Shown here: piece by piece, positions 28,510 through 39,195 of the stretch | Position numbering within the stretch: the first letter of the stretch is position 1 | Layout of the letters: every line of letters begins with the position of its first letter | Assembly: GCF_900156695.1 (NCBI RefSeq) | Contig: NZ_FTOM01000005.1 | Span: 124,001-188,000 of the forward strand | Reading direction: 5' to 3' | Source of the DNA: Phaeovulum vinaykumarii | GTDB lineage: Bacteria; Pseudomonadota; Alphaproteobacteria; Rhodobacterales; Rhodobacteraceae | Length of the DNA: 64,000 nt | The notes under the pieces: model-generated | Databases searched by the model: none | Seen by the model: only the letters and a program-made list of their open reading frames with translations | What the model was told of the DNA's origin: nothing | Translations under genes and position numbers: made by a program

Positions 28510-29132
28510 CCGACACCCTCCCTGTTGCGCCTTTGCGCGTAATAGGCCCAGAGCGCGCGCGCCGCAACCGCGCGCCAGGGCGACCAGGCGGCGGCCATCG
28601 CGTCGAAGGCACGGGTCTTGGGCCGCTCGGGCAGATCAAAGAGCATCCGCGCCGCCTCGGCCAGCGCCAGATCGTCGGGGGCAAAGACATCGGCCCGGCC
28701 CAGCGCAAAGATCAGATACATCTCGGCGGTCCAGCGCCCGATGCCGGGCAGCGCGACCAGCGTGCGGCGCACTTCGTCATCGGGCAGGCGGCGCAGCGCG
28801 GGATAATCGAGCCGCGCCGACGCGATGCCGGTCAGATAGCGGATCTTCTGGCGCGACAGGCCGCAGGCGCGCAGGGCCTCGGGGTCGGCGGTGGCCAGGG
28901 TGGCCTCGTCGGCCAGCCCGGCCTCGGCAAGCCGGGCGCGGATCGCGCGCGCCGCCGCCACCGACACCTGCTGGCCCACGACCGCATCGCGCAGCGCACC
29001 AAAGCCGTCCTCGATCCGGCGCAGCGGCAGCGGGCCTGCGGCCAGCACGGTGCCAAAGCGCGGCTCGGCCGCGACCAGCGCGGCGCTGCCCTCGGCGATG
29101 TCGTCTTCGGTCTCGATGATGCGTCCGGGCAC
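28506..29132 (-). CDS. DNA-3-methyladenine glycosylase II (AlkA-like)
   Basis: Base-excision repair glycosylase that removes alkylated purines. The 208 residues hold the HhH-GPD core: QQVSVAAARAIRARL near 54-68, the hairpin LPGIGRWTAEMYL (128-140), and the catalytic Asp154 in FAPDDLAL. The start is taken as GTG at 29130-29132 because GGAGG lies nine bases before it and homologues begin with the matching GRIIET stretch; the frame is open further upstream. It lacks the N-terminal TBP-like domain of E. coli AlkA (282 residues), as in the short alphaproteobacterial form. Coupled to the downstream esterase gene. Confidence 0.9.
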   Translation of the reverse strand: MPGRIIETEDDIAEGSAALVAAEPRFGTVLAAGPLPLRRIEDGFGALRDAVVGQQVSVAAARAIRARLAEAGLADEATLATADPEALRACGLSRQKIRYLTGIASARLDYPALRRLPDDEVRRTLVALPGIGRWTAEMYLIFALGRADVFAPDDLALAEAARMLFDLPERPKTRAFDAMAAAWSPWRAVAARALWAYYAQRRNREGVG

Positions 29133-29286
29133 GGGCGCGGGCCTCCGTTTGTCCCTACCCTGCACGATCGTCCGGCCTGGGGCCAGTGCGGATTTCGTCA
29201 CCAAGGCGCCGCCCTCCCCCCGCGCCTGACGGGCAGGCCGCGCCAAGCCCCTTTCCCCGCGGGGCGGCATTGGCTAGGGCTTGGGA

Positions 29287-30519
29287 ATGAGCGCGCCCGC
29301 CCCCACCCGCCCCGATTCCCGCAGCCTGCGCAATGTGGGCATTCTCGTCCTCGCGCAGGCCGTGCTGGGGGCGCAGATGTCGATGATCTTCATCGTCGGC
29401 GGGCTGGCGGGCCAGTCGCTGGCCGAGAACCCCTGCTGGTCGACCCTGCCGCTGTCGCTGATCGTGCTGGGTTCGGTCCTCTCGGCGCAGCCGCTGTCGG
29501 AATTCATGGCGCGCTACGGGCGGCGCGCGGGCTTCATCCTGGCCACGCTGATGGGCGCGCTGGGGGCGGCCATCGCGGCGCGCGCGCTCTATGTCAGTTC
29601 GTTCCCTCTCTATCTGCTGGGCTCGGCGCTGACCGGCGTCTACATGTCCGCCCAGGGCTTCTATCGCTTCGCCGCCACCGACACCGCCCCCGAGGGGTTC
29701 CAGCCCAAGGCGATCTCGTGGGTGCTGGCGGGCGGGCTGGCGGCCGCGATCATCGGCCCGCAGCTGGTCAAGCAGACCGCCCAGGCGATGGTGATCCCGT
29801 TCCTGGCGACCTATCTCGTCATCATCGGGCTGAACCTGCTGGGCCCGCTGCTCTTCGCCTTTCTCGACATTCCCCGGCCCGCACCCGCCGCACAGCACGC
29901 CCCCGAAGGCCCCGCCCCGCGCAGCCGGCGCGCATTGCTGCGCGACCCGACGATCGCGGTGGCGATGATCTGCGCCATGGTCTCCTATGCGCTGATGAAC
30001 CTGGTGATGACCTCGACACCGCTGGCCGTGGTGGGCTGCGGCTTCGATCAGGGCGACGCGGCCGATATCGTCTCGGCGCATGTGCTGGCGATGTATCTGC
30101 CGTCGTTCTTCACCGGCCATCTGATCGCCCGCTTCGGCCGCGAGACGATCGTGGGCGTGGGGCTCTTCATCCTGGCGGCCTCGGGGGCGGTGGCGCTGGG
30201 CGGGGTCGAGCTTGAGCGGTTCTATCTGGCGCTGATCATGCTCGGGATCGGCTGGAACTTCGGCTTCATCGGCTCGACCGCGATGCTGACCGCCGCCCAC
30301 AGCCCGGCCGAGCGCGGCCATGTCCAGGGGATGAACGATTTCGTGGTCTTCGGCGGGGTGTTCCTGGCGTCGCTGTCCTCGGGCAGCCTGATGAACTGCG
30401 CGTCCTCGGGCAATCCGCAGGCGGGCTGGCAGGCGGTCAACCTGGCCATGCTGCCCTTCCTGGTGCTGGCCGGGGCGGCGCTGATCTGGCTGGTGCTGCG
30501 CCCGCGCGAAACCCGCTGA
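29287..30519 (+). CDS. MFS transporter
   Basis: Major facilitator of 410 residues with about 12 predicted membrane helices, beginning with NVGILVLAQAVLGAQMSMIF. The motif between helices 2 and 3 is EFMARYGRRAGF, matching the loose MFS signature. A central cytoplasmic loop near 200-220 is Pro/Ala/Arg-rich. It resembles uncharacterised alphaproteobacterial MFS proteins; no substrate can be inferred. The ATG at 29287 is preferred over the in-frame TTG two codons upstream, although its ribosome site is weak (TAGGG). It stands alone and converges on pgi. Confidence 0.88.
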   Translation: MSAPAPTRPDSRSLRNVGILVLAQAVLGAQMSMIFIVGGLAGQSLAENPCWSTLPLSLIVLGSVLSAQPLSEFMARYGRRAGFILATLMGALGAAIAARALYVSSFPLYLLGSALTGVYMSAQGFYRFAATDTAPEGFQPKAISWVLAGGLAAAIIGPQLVKQTAQAMVIPFLATYLVIIGLNLLGPLLFAFLDIPRPAPAAQHAPEGPAPRSRRALLRDPTIAVAMICAMVSYALMNLVMTSTPLAVVGCGFDQGDAADIVSAHVLAMYLPSFFTGHLIARFGRETIVGVGLFILAASGAVALGGVELERFYLALIMLGIGWNFGFIGSTAMLTAAHSPAERGHVQGMNDFVVFGGVFLASLSSGSLMNCASSGNPQAGWQAVNLAMLPFLVLAGAALIWLVLRPRETR

Positions 30520-30587
30520 ACCGCCCCAAACCCGGGGGGAGACCCGTCGTCACGGGCGCGTGGGGGCCGCAGGCCCCCGGCGGGCGC

Positions 30588-30604
30588 GGCCCCTCGATGG
30601 GGCC
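30588..30604. repeat. Dispersed palindrome, copy in the MFS-pgi gap
   Basis: GGCCCCTCGATGGGGCC is a near-perfect palindrome between convergent genes. It is preceded by a separate hairpin (GGGGGCC-GCA-GGCCCCC) and followed by a CCTCCCCC tract, a layout shared with the copies at 2670-2684 and 36694-36710 and the inverted copy at 6688-6702. Confidence 0.75.
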
Positions 30605-30657
30605 AAGCCCGCCTCCCCCCTCGAAACTCAGGCCATCAGAACGCGGTGCCCCGAAAC

Positions 30658-32283
<1,626 letters not shown>

Positions 32284-32284
32284 G

Positions 32285-32956
32285 TCATGCCGTCCAGTGA
32301 ATGCGCGCGTCGTTCAGGATCACCCGGACCGGCGCCTCGGTCTCGGGCAGGCGGGCGGCGCGCGCCAGGGCTGCGCGCTTTTCCGCCCCGGAAATCAACA
32401 GATGAATGCAGGCCGCCCCGCGCAGAACCCGCGCCGAAAGGCTGAGACGGGGCTCGGCGGCGGTGGGCGGATGGAGCGCCATCACCACCGGCGCCTGCGC
32501 CGCGAGCGCCGCGGGCAGTTCCGGCGCGCCGGGAAAGAGGCTGGCGACATGCAGATCGGGCCCCATGCCCAGCACCAGCACGTCGATCGGCAGATGCGGC
32601 GCCAGCCGTTCGGACAGGCGCGCGGCGGTCTCGGCCAGCCCCTGCCCGCGCGCCGCCATGGACACCATCTGCGCCGCCGCCGCCGGCCCGCGCATCAGCC
32701 GCGCCCGGATCTGCCCCGAATTCGACCGCTCCGCGCTTTCGGGCAGCCAGCGTTCGTCGCCCGCAAAGACCGTCACCTGCGCCCAGTCCAGAGGCGCCGC
32801 CGACAGGCATTCCAGCATCAACCCCGGCGTCGTGCCCCCCGGCAGGCACAGCGACGCATGGCCCTTGTGCGCCAGCGCCGCGCGCAGGTCCGAGGCCACC
32901 CGGTCGGCCAGCGCGATCGCCTGCGCCTCGGCATCGGGATAGTCGATGATCTTCAT
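32285..32956 (-). CDS. pgl: 6-phosphogluconolactonase
   Basis: Hydrolyses 6-phosphogluconolactone to 6-phosphogluconate. The 223 residues match the DevB/NagB-like lactonase family: LCLPGGTTPGLMLECLS near 35-52, VTVFAGDERWLP, and VLVLGMGPDLHVASLFPGAPEL. Its ATG overlaps the zwf stop by four bases (ATGA), the classical translationally coupled zwf-pgl pair. Confidence 0.95.
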   Translation of the reverse strand: MKIIDYPDAEAQAIALADRVASDLRAALAHKGHASLCLPGGTTPGLMLECLSAAPLDWAQVTVFAGDERWLPESAERSNSGQIRARLMRGPAAAAQMVSMAARGQGLAETAARLSERLAPHLPIDVLVLGMGPDLHVASLFPGAPELPAALAAQAPVVMALHPPTAAEPRLSLSARVLRGAACIHLLISGAEKRAALARAARLPETEAPVRVILNDARIHWTA

Positions 32957-34425
32957 TCGCGGATCTCCCGCCAGCGCCGCCCGTCGCGGTGCATCAGCAT
33001 CAGCGCATCCTCGGGGCCCGATGAGCCCGCATCATAGGGTTGCGGCCGATCGCCCCGCGCCTGCCAGCCAGCGATGATCGGATCGGTCCAGGCCCAGGCG
33101 GCCTCGACCTCGTCGCCGCGCATGAACAGCGTCTGGTTGCCGCGGATCACGTCCATGATGAGGCGTTCATAGGCGTCGGGCATATCCGCCCCCTCGGCCC
33201 CCAGCGCGGTGGCAAAGGACATGTCAAGCGGCACCTGCACCAGCCGCATCCCCCCCGGACCCGGTTCCTTGATCATCACCTTGAGGTTGATGCCCTCGTT
33301 GGGTTGCAGGCGGATGACAAGCACGTTCTCGCGCCAGCCGCGGGCATCGTCGAAGATCGAATGCGGCGGCTCCTTGAAGGTGATGGCGATCTCGGAGGTG
33401 CGCGCGCGCAGCCGCTTGCCGGTGCGCAGGTAGAAGGGCGTGCCCTTCCAGCGCCAGTTGGCCACATGCACCCGCAGCGCGATATAGCTTTCGGTGTCCG
33501 ACGAGGGGTTGCCCGCGTCTTCCAGATAGCCCGGACCCCCGCCCCCCGCCAGATATTGCCCGCGCACGATATCGCCGCGGCCCACGGGTTGCAGCGCGCG
33601 AATGACCTTGAGCTTTTCATCGCGCACGGCATCGGGGTCGAAATGCCAGGGCGGCTCCATGGCGATCAGGCACAGAAGCTGCATCATGTGGTTCTGCACC
33701 ATGTCGCGCAGCGCGCCCGAGCGGTCGTAATAGGCGCCGCGCCCGCCCACGCCCACGGTCTCGGCCACGGTGATCTGCACATGGTCGATATATTGCGCGT
33801 TCCACAGCGGCTCGAACAGGATATTGGCAAAGCGCACGGCCATCAGGTTCTGGACCGTTTCCTTGCCAAGATAATGGTCGATCCGGTAGATCTGGCTTTC
33901 CTCGAAATGCGCCGCCAGCGTGGCATTGAGCGCCTGCGCCGAGGCTAGATCCCGCCCGAAGGGTTTTTCCACCACGATGCGCGCGCCGGGCCCGGCGATG
34001 CCCTGCGCCTGAAGCCCCTCGGCCAGATCGCCGAAAAGCACAGGGGCGACCGAGAAATAGAACGCCTGCACGACATCGGGGCGCACCAGGCTGCGCAGGG
34101 CCTCCCAGCCGGTGCCGGCCTGCACGTCCAGCGCCACATAGTCCAGCCGGGACAGGAAATCCTCCAGAAGGGCGGCGTCTTGCAGCGCGGGATCGACATG
34201 CGCGGCGATCGTTTCGCGGGCCATGGCGCGGAACTCTGCCGAAGACAGATCCGACCGCGCCGCCCCGATCACGCGCGCATCGGTCGGCATCTGCCCCGCG
34301 ACATGGCGCCGGAACAGCCCCGGCAGGATCTTGCGCTGCGCCAGATCCCCCGTCGCGCCAAAGATCACCAAGTCGAACGGATCGACCGGGATCACGCGCG
34401 AGACCATGTTCTGCTCGGTGGTCAT
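32953..34425 (-). CDS. zwf: Glucose-6-phosphate 1-dehydrogenase
   Basis: First enzyme of the oxidative pentose phosphate and Entner-Doudoroff pathways. The 490 residues show the dinucleotide motif IFGATGDLAQRK, the active-site signature RIDHYLGKE with its catalytic His region, and EKPFGRD. The start is the ATG at 34423-34425 with GGAG six bases before it; the upstream open codons are not conserved. First gene of zwf-pgl-pgi. A KDPG aldolase gene occurs 23 kb away, but no edd is in the window; the dehydratase at 50.7 kb is IlvD. Confidence 0.96.
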   Translation of the reverse strand: MTTEQNMVSRVIPVDPFDLVIFGATGDLAQRKILPGLFRRHVAGQMPTDARVIGAARSDLSSAEFRAMARETIAAHVDPALQDAALLEDFLSRLDYVALDVQAGTGWEALRSLVRPDVVQAFYFSVAPVLFGDLAEGLQAQGIAGPGARIVVEKPFGRDLASAQALNATLAAHFEESQIYRIDHYLGKETVQNLMAVRFANILFEPLWNAQYIDHVQITVAETVGVGGRGAYYDRSGALRDMVQNHMMQLLCLIAMEPPWHFDPDAVRDEKLKVIRALQPVGRGDIVRGQYLAGGGGPGYLEDAGNPSSDTESYIALRVHVANWRWKGTPFYLRTGKRLRARTSEIAITFKEPPHSIFDDARGWRENVLVIRLQPNEGINLKVMIKEPGPGGMRLVQVPLDMSFATALGAEGADMPDAYERLIMDVIRGNQTLFMRGDEVEAAWAWTDPIIAGWQARGDRPQPYDAGSSGPEDALMLMHRDGRRWREIRE

Positions 34426-34600
34426 GGCTGGCTCCGGCTGTTGGCGCAAGCGGCGCATTCTGCACCCCGTTTGCCCGAGTCTAGCATCGCCGGGCCCCTA
34501 CGGCCAGTGACCGCGCCGCCCATGAACACACCGCTCATGACGACACGGGCCGACGAGGTGACGCGCCCCCCGAGCCCCCCCGCCTCAGCCCGCCCCCGCC

Positions 34601-35143
34601 TCAGCCCCCCAGTGCCTTGCCCAGCCGCGGCAGGCGCGCGCGTTTCATCAGCATGCGCAAGGGCAGATCGGTGCCGGCCATGTCCTCGGCGCGGGCATGG
34701 ACCTGGCCCACGACCGCCGCCACCGCCGCGGGATGGTTCGACCACATCTCCCACAGGAAACCGTCCGGGTCGCGCCGCTCCAGCCCCTCGGCCGCCAACG
34801 TGCCGCGCGGAAAATCAGCGGCGTTGAAGGTGATGATGGCCTCGGCGCTGCCGGCGATGGCGCAGGCCAGCACATGGATGTCATTGGGGTCGGGCAGGTG
34901 CAGCCGCGCCTCGAGCCCCGGCCGCGGGGCCACCTCGGCCTGCGGGAAGTCGGCGCGCAGAAGCGCGATCTCGCCGCGGGCGATGGCCTCGCCCTCGGGG
35001 CCCAGACGCGCGGCGGCCCGCGCCCATTCCTCGAGGATGCGCGCCGACCACAGCGGCCGGTAGAGGCCCGCGCGCGCCACCCCCACCAGGATCTCGCGCA
35101 GGACCGTGGGATAGAGCACGCAGGCGTCCAGAACCGCCTTCAT
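34601..35143 (-). CDS. PIN-domain protein
   Basis: Predicted Mg-dependent ribonuclease fold of 180 residues. The acidic PIN residues are visible: Asp6 in MKAVLDACVLYP, Glu39 in ILEEW, Asp88 in DPNDIHVLA, and Asp110 in TFNAADFP. It looks like a stand-alone PIN protein conserved in Rhodobacteraceae: no antitoxin gene precedes or follows, and its ATG overlaps the stop of an rRNA methyltransferase gene by four bases. It may therefore act in RNA metabolism and not as a VapC toxin, but this is inference. Confidence 0.85.
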   Translation of the reverse strand: MKAVLDACVLYPTVLREILVGVARAGLYRPLWSARILEEWARAAARLGPEGEAIARGEIALLRADFPQAEVAPRPGLEARLHLPDPNDIHVLACAIAGSAEAIITFNAADFPRGTLAAEGLERRDPDGFLWEMWSNHPAAVAAVVGQVHARAEDMAGTDLPLRMLMKRARLPRLGKALGG

Positions 35144-36390
35144 CCGTCAAGCCGGAAGAACAGCGCCTTGAGATAGGCGGTCTCGGCCAGCTGCGGCAGC
35201 ATCGGGTGGTCGGGGCCGGCAAAGCCCGTATGCAGAAGTTGTGCGCGCCGCCCGCCGCGCCCGATCCCGCGCGCCGAGGCATTGCGAAAGGCGGTCAGAT
35301 CGGCGGCATGAGAGCACGAGCAGAGCCCCAGATACCCCCCCGGCGCAACCAGCGGTGCGGCCAACCGCGCCACGCGTTCATAGGCGCGCAGGCCGGCGTC
35401 GAGCGCGCCGCGATTGGGCGCGAAAGCCGGCGGGTCGCAGATCACCAGATCGAAGCACGCGCCCTCCGCGGCCAGCGCCTCGAGCGTGGCAAAGGCGTCC
35501 CCGCGCCGGGTCTCGAAGCGATCGGCCACGCCCATCCGGGCCGCGCCCTCGGCGGCCAGTTCAAGCGCGGGCGCCGAGCCGTCGACCGCCAGCGCCGAAA
35601 CCGCGCCCCCGGCCAGCGCCGCCAGCGCAAAGCCACCCACATGCGAAAAGACATCGAGCACGCGCGCATCGCGGGCCAGCCCTGCGGCAAAGGCATGGTT
35701 GGGGCGCTGGTCGTAGAAGAGGCCGGTCTTCTGCCCGCCGGTCAGGTCGGCCAGATAGGTGGCGCCGTTCATCTCGACCGGGACCGGTCCGGACAGCGCG
35801 CCGCGCAGAAGCGTGACCTCCTCGCTCAGCCCCTCGAGGCTGCGCGCCCGCCCCGCGCCGTTCTTGACCACGACCGACACGCCCGTCACCGCCACCAGCG
35901 CCTCGGCCAGCGCCGCAAGATGGGTCTCGGCCCAGGCGGCATTGGGCTGGATCACGGCCGCATCGCCGAAACGGTCGATGACCACGCCGGGCAGACCGTC
36001 GGCCTCGGCATGGACCAGCCGGTAGAAGGGGCCGGGATAAAGGCGCGCGCGCAAGGCCTCGGCGCGGGCGATCTTCGCGGCCAGCCAGTCGCGGTCGATC
36101 ACCGCCTCGGGGTCGCGGTCCATCACCCGCGCCACGATGCGCGAGGCCGGGTTGACCGTGACCAGCGCCAGCGGCCGGCGCTCGGCATCCTCGAGCCGGG
36201 CAAAGCTGCCCGGCGCCAGCGCGCGGGTGCGCCGGTCGATGACCAGCTCGTCGGCATAGACCCAAGGGAAGCCGTGGCGAATGGCGCGGGCTTCGGCCTT
36301 GGGGCGCAGGCGCACGACCGGAAGGGGCGTGCCTTCCGGCGCGGGATCGGCATGCGGCGGAAGATCGGGCGCGTGATCGGGGTCGGTCAT
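35140..36390 (-). CDS. Class I SAM-dependent rRNA methyltransferase, RlmI-like
   Basis: Probable cytosine-C5 methyltransferase of 23S rRNA (RlmI/YccW group). The 416 residues have an N-terminal PUA-like domain (GFPWVYADELV, PGSFARLEDAE), a central EEhEE region with LVHAEADGLPGVVIDRFG, then the Rossmann methyltransferase with LDVFSHVGGFALAAL and LVICDPPAFAPN. The final CSCSHA matches the family's catalytic segment. The ATG at 36388-36390 begins a short acidic/Pro-rich tail; a later start is possible. It is coupled to the downstream PIN gene. Confidence 0.88.
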   Translation of the reverse strand: MTDPDHAPDLPPHADPAPEGTPLPVVRLRPKAEARAIRHGFPWVYADELVIDRRTRALAPGSFARLEDAERRPLALVTVNPASRIVARVMDRDPEAVIDRDWLAAKIARAEALRARLYPGPFYRLVHAEADGLPGVVIDRFGDAAVIQPNAAWAETHLAALAEALVAVTGVSVVVKNGAGRARSLEGLSEEVTLLRGALSGPVPVEMNGATYLADLTGGQKTGLFYDQRPNHAFAAGLARDARVLDVFSHVGGFALAALAGGAVSALAVDGSAPALELAAEGAARMGVADRFETRRGDAFATLEALAAEGACFDLVICDPPAFAPNRGALDAGLRAYERVARLAAPLVAPGGYLGLCSCSHAADLTAFRNASARGIGRGGRRAQLLHTGFAGPDHPMLPQLAETAYLKALFFRLDG

Positions 36391-36771
36391 GGCGGCAGGG
36401 TTCCTCTGGCGGTTGCCCCCCCCTCTACCCGCTTGCGCGCCAAGGCGAAAGCCCCGGCAGAGCCCACTTCGGCGCCAAAGCCCCAACGCCGGGCCCGCGC
36501 GCGGTCCTTCATGGAAAGGGGATCAGCCGGCGCGCCGGGCCAATGCGCGCACCAGGCCAACGCGCCCCCCTGCGCACGTCAAGGAACTCATGTCGAGCAG
36601 ATCCATGAGCGCCTCGGGCCGACCGACGCGCGCGCGCACACGCCAAGCGATCCGGCCCGAACGACGCGCCCGCGCGCAAGCGCCGCCTGCGGCCCGGCCT
36701 CGATGGCCGGGGCGCAGGCTCCCCCGCCACGGCCCAACGCCAGGGCCGACCGCCCGCGCCGGGACGCGCAC
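36391..36771. repeat. Spacer with a dispersed palindrome copy (36694-36710)
   Basis: No gene is seen. CCGGCCTCGATGGCCGG (36694-36710) is a perfect palindrome apart from the centre, flanked by GCCTGCGGC on the left and GGCTCCCCC on the right like the other copies. It lies between the 5' end of the RlmI-like gene and the 3' end of cckA, both on the minus strand. Confidence 0.65.
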
Positions 36772-39063
36772 TCAGGCGTGAAGCTGCTTGTTCACCGTCT
36801 CGGTCAGCTCGCTCAGCGAGAAGGGCTTGGGCAGGAACACCGAATGCTCGACCGGCGGATTGCCGTCGTTGAACACGTCCTCGGCATAGCCCGAGACAAA
36901 GACCACCGGCACCTCGGGGCGGGCCTTGCGGGCCTCGCGCACCCAGCTCGGACCATCCAGACCGGGCATGATGACATCGGTCACGAAGATGTCGATGCGC
37001 AGTTCCGGATCCTCGAGGATGCGCAGCGCCTCTTCGGCATTCTCGGCCTCGAACACGGTATAGCCGCGCAGCTTCAGCGCCCGGCTGGCAAAGGCGCGCA
37101 CCGGCACCTCGTCCTCGACCAGCAGCACATGCGCCGTCGACGGCTGAAGCGCACTTTCCGCGGCCGGGGCCTCGGCGGGCGCAGGCGTCTCGGTCTCGAG
37201 GCTGCCGACATGGGCGGGCAGATAGATGGTGAAGCACGACCCCGCCCCCACGACACTGTCGCAGAAGATATAACCGCCGGTCTGCTTGACGATGCCGTAG
37301 GCGGTGGACAGCCCCAGCCCCGTGCCCTCGCCCGCGCGCTTGGTGGTGTAGAAGGGCTCGAAGATCTTGCCCAGCTTGTCGACGGGAATGCCCACGCCCT
37401 CGTCGTTGACGCGCACCACGACATATTCGCCGGGCGGGATCGACACCCGGTCGCGGCGCACCTCCTGGCTGAACAGCACGTTCTCGGTCTCGATGCGGAT
37501 CGTGCCGCCGCCGGGCATGGCGTCGCGCGCATTCACCACCAGGTTCATGATGACCTGTTCCAGCTGGCGCCGGTCGGCCCGGATCAGCCGCAGCGCCGGG
37601 TCATGCGACAGCGTCAGCGTGACCTTCTCGCCCACCAGCCGGTTGAGCAGATGCGTCAGATCCGACAGCGTGTCGCGCAGGTCGAAGATCTGCGGCTTCA
37701 GCGTCTGCTTGCGCGAGAACGCCAGAAGCTGGCCCACCAGGCTGGCCGCGCGATTGGCGTTCTGGCTGATCTGGTTGAGATCGGCGAAATCCGGGTCGCC
37801 CTTGTCATGGCGCAGCATCAACAGGTCGCAATGCCCGGTGATCGCGGTCAGCAGGTTGTTGAAATCATGCGCGACACCGCCGGCCAGCTGGCCGATGGCC
37901 TGCATCTTCTGGCTCTGGACGAATTGCGCCTCGAGGGTCTTGAGCTGGGTCGCATCCGACAGCACCGCGACCAGGCCGGGCCGCCCCTCCTCGACCGTGC
38001 GCGACAGTGTCACCTGAAGGAACACCTCGCGGTCGGGACGGCGCGCGCGCAGCACCTCGGGGCGGCGATCGGCCCGCCCGGCCACCGCATCGGCGATCCA
38101 GTCATTGACCGGCCGGCCGAGGCCCTCGAGCAGATCGCCCAGCCGCGCGCCGGCCTCGAAACTGCCCACCAGCGCTCGCGCCGCGCGATTGGCGGCCATC
38201 ACCACGCCCTCGGGCGTCAGCCGCATCAGCGCCACCGGCAGCGCCTCGAACGAGGTCGGATCGGCCGCGGTCGTGCGCCCGGTCACCATGGGCAGAAGGT
38301 AGATCTCGCGCCGCCCGCTCGGGCCCTCGATCTCGGCCACCACGGCGCGGACGGTGCCGGTAGGGGTGGTGATCTCGTGCTCGGCCCCCGAGCGCAGCGG
38401 CAGATCGGTGAAGATGCGATCGAGCGTGCGCACGCGCTCGCCCACGATGCGGCGCAAGGGCTCGTTCATGTAAAGGATGGTGTCGGTTTTCGAGACGGTC
38501 AGCATCGGCAGGCTGATCGTGTCGGTGCCCTGCGCGGTGACGGGGCGTTCGAAGATATCCTCGAGCCGCCACAGGAAGCATTCCTCGCCGACCAGATGCA
38601 CCGACATGCGCACCTGCCCGCGCCGCGTCACCACATCCTCGCGCGCGGCCCCCAGGCCCGCGGCCCGCGCCTGCATCCGGTGCAGCACCGCCACCGGATT
38701 GGCCAGCGTCTCGCCCAGCGCACGGGCCAGCGGCATGCCGCGCCAATAGCCGAAACGGTCCTCGGCCGCGCGATTTTGATAGGTGATGCGCCCCGAGGGG
38801 TCGGTGGCGAAACTGGGCGCGCCGTCATGGGCGATGAAATCGGCCAGATGCGCATCGCGCCGCCGCGCCACCAGCCCCGCGATCCCGCGCGCCGCCAGCA
38901 GCAGAAGCGCGGTCGTCAGAAGCGTGGCGCCGATGCCCAGAAAGACCAGCTTCAGCCCCTGATCGCCCAGCACCCACGACAGCACGAAGGCCGCCAGCGC
39001 GGCCAGGATCAGCCAGGGCGCGCCGGCCGCAAGTCCTCCGATACGGCCCAAAGCCCCCGTCAT
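36772..39063 (-). CDS. cckA: CckA, hybrid sensor histidine kinase of the CtrA pathway
   Basis: Phosphorylates, through ChpT, the response regulator CtrA, and dephosphorylates it in the opposite mode. In about 763 residues there are two N-terminal membrane helices (about 10-60), PAS-type segments with FGYWRGMPL and VSKTDTILYMNEPL, the HisKA H-box GGVAHDFNNLLTAITG, and an ATPase domain with NLVVNARDAMPGGG and GEGTGLGLSTAYGIV. The C-terminal receiver carries the phospho-acceptor Asp in FVTDVIMPGLDG. The ATG at 39061-39063 is chosen for its AGGAGG five bases upstream; an ATG at 39112-39114, adding 17 residues, is possible. In Rhodobacteraceae the pathway controls motility, gene-transfer agents and surface functions. 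Confidence 0.95.
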   Translation of the reverse strand: MTGALGRIGGLAAGAPWLILAALAAFVLSWVLGDQGLKLVFLGIGATLLTTALLLLAARGIAGLVARRRDAHLADFIAHDGAPSFATDPSGRITYQNRAAEDRFGYWRGMPLARALGETLANPVAVLHRMQARAAGLGAAREDVVTRRGQVRMSVHLVGEECFLWRLEDIFERPVTAQGTDTISLPMLTVSKTDTILYMNEPLRRIVGERVRTLDRIFTDLPLRSGAEHEITTPTGTVRAVVAEIEGPSGRREIYLLPMVTGRTTAADPTSFEALPVALMRLTPEGVVMAANRAARALVGSFEAGARLGDLLEGLGRPVNDWIADAVAGRADRRPEVLRARRPDREVFLQVTLSRTVEEGRPGLVAVLSDATQLKTLEAQFVQSQKMQAIGQLAGGVAHDFNNLLTAITGHCDLLMLRHDKGDPDFADLNQISQNANRAASLVGQLLAFSRKQTLKPQIFDLRDTLSDLTHLLNRLVGEKVTLTLSHDPALRLIRADRRQLEQVIMNLVVNARDAMPGGGTIRIETENVLFSQEVRRDRVSIPPGEYVVVRVNDEGVGIPVDKLGKIFEPFYTTKRAGEGTGLGLSTAYGIVKQTGGYIFCDSVVGAGSCFTIYLPAHVGSLETETPAPAEAPAAESALQPSTAHVLLVEDEVPVRAFASRALKLRGYTVFEAENAEEALRILEDPELRIDIFVTDVIMPGLDGPSWVREARKARPEVPVVFVSGYAEDVFNDGNPPVEHSVFLPKPFSLSELTETVNKQLHA

Positions 39064-39195
39064 GGGCGCCTCCTGCGGCACCGAAGGCCCCTGTCCGGAT
39101 TCGTCATTGCTCATCACGGGGCTGTCTGGTCCCTGCTTGCACGATTGCGGGCCGGCATGCGGCTTCCCCCTGAACGCCACAACCACAACAGGTTG

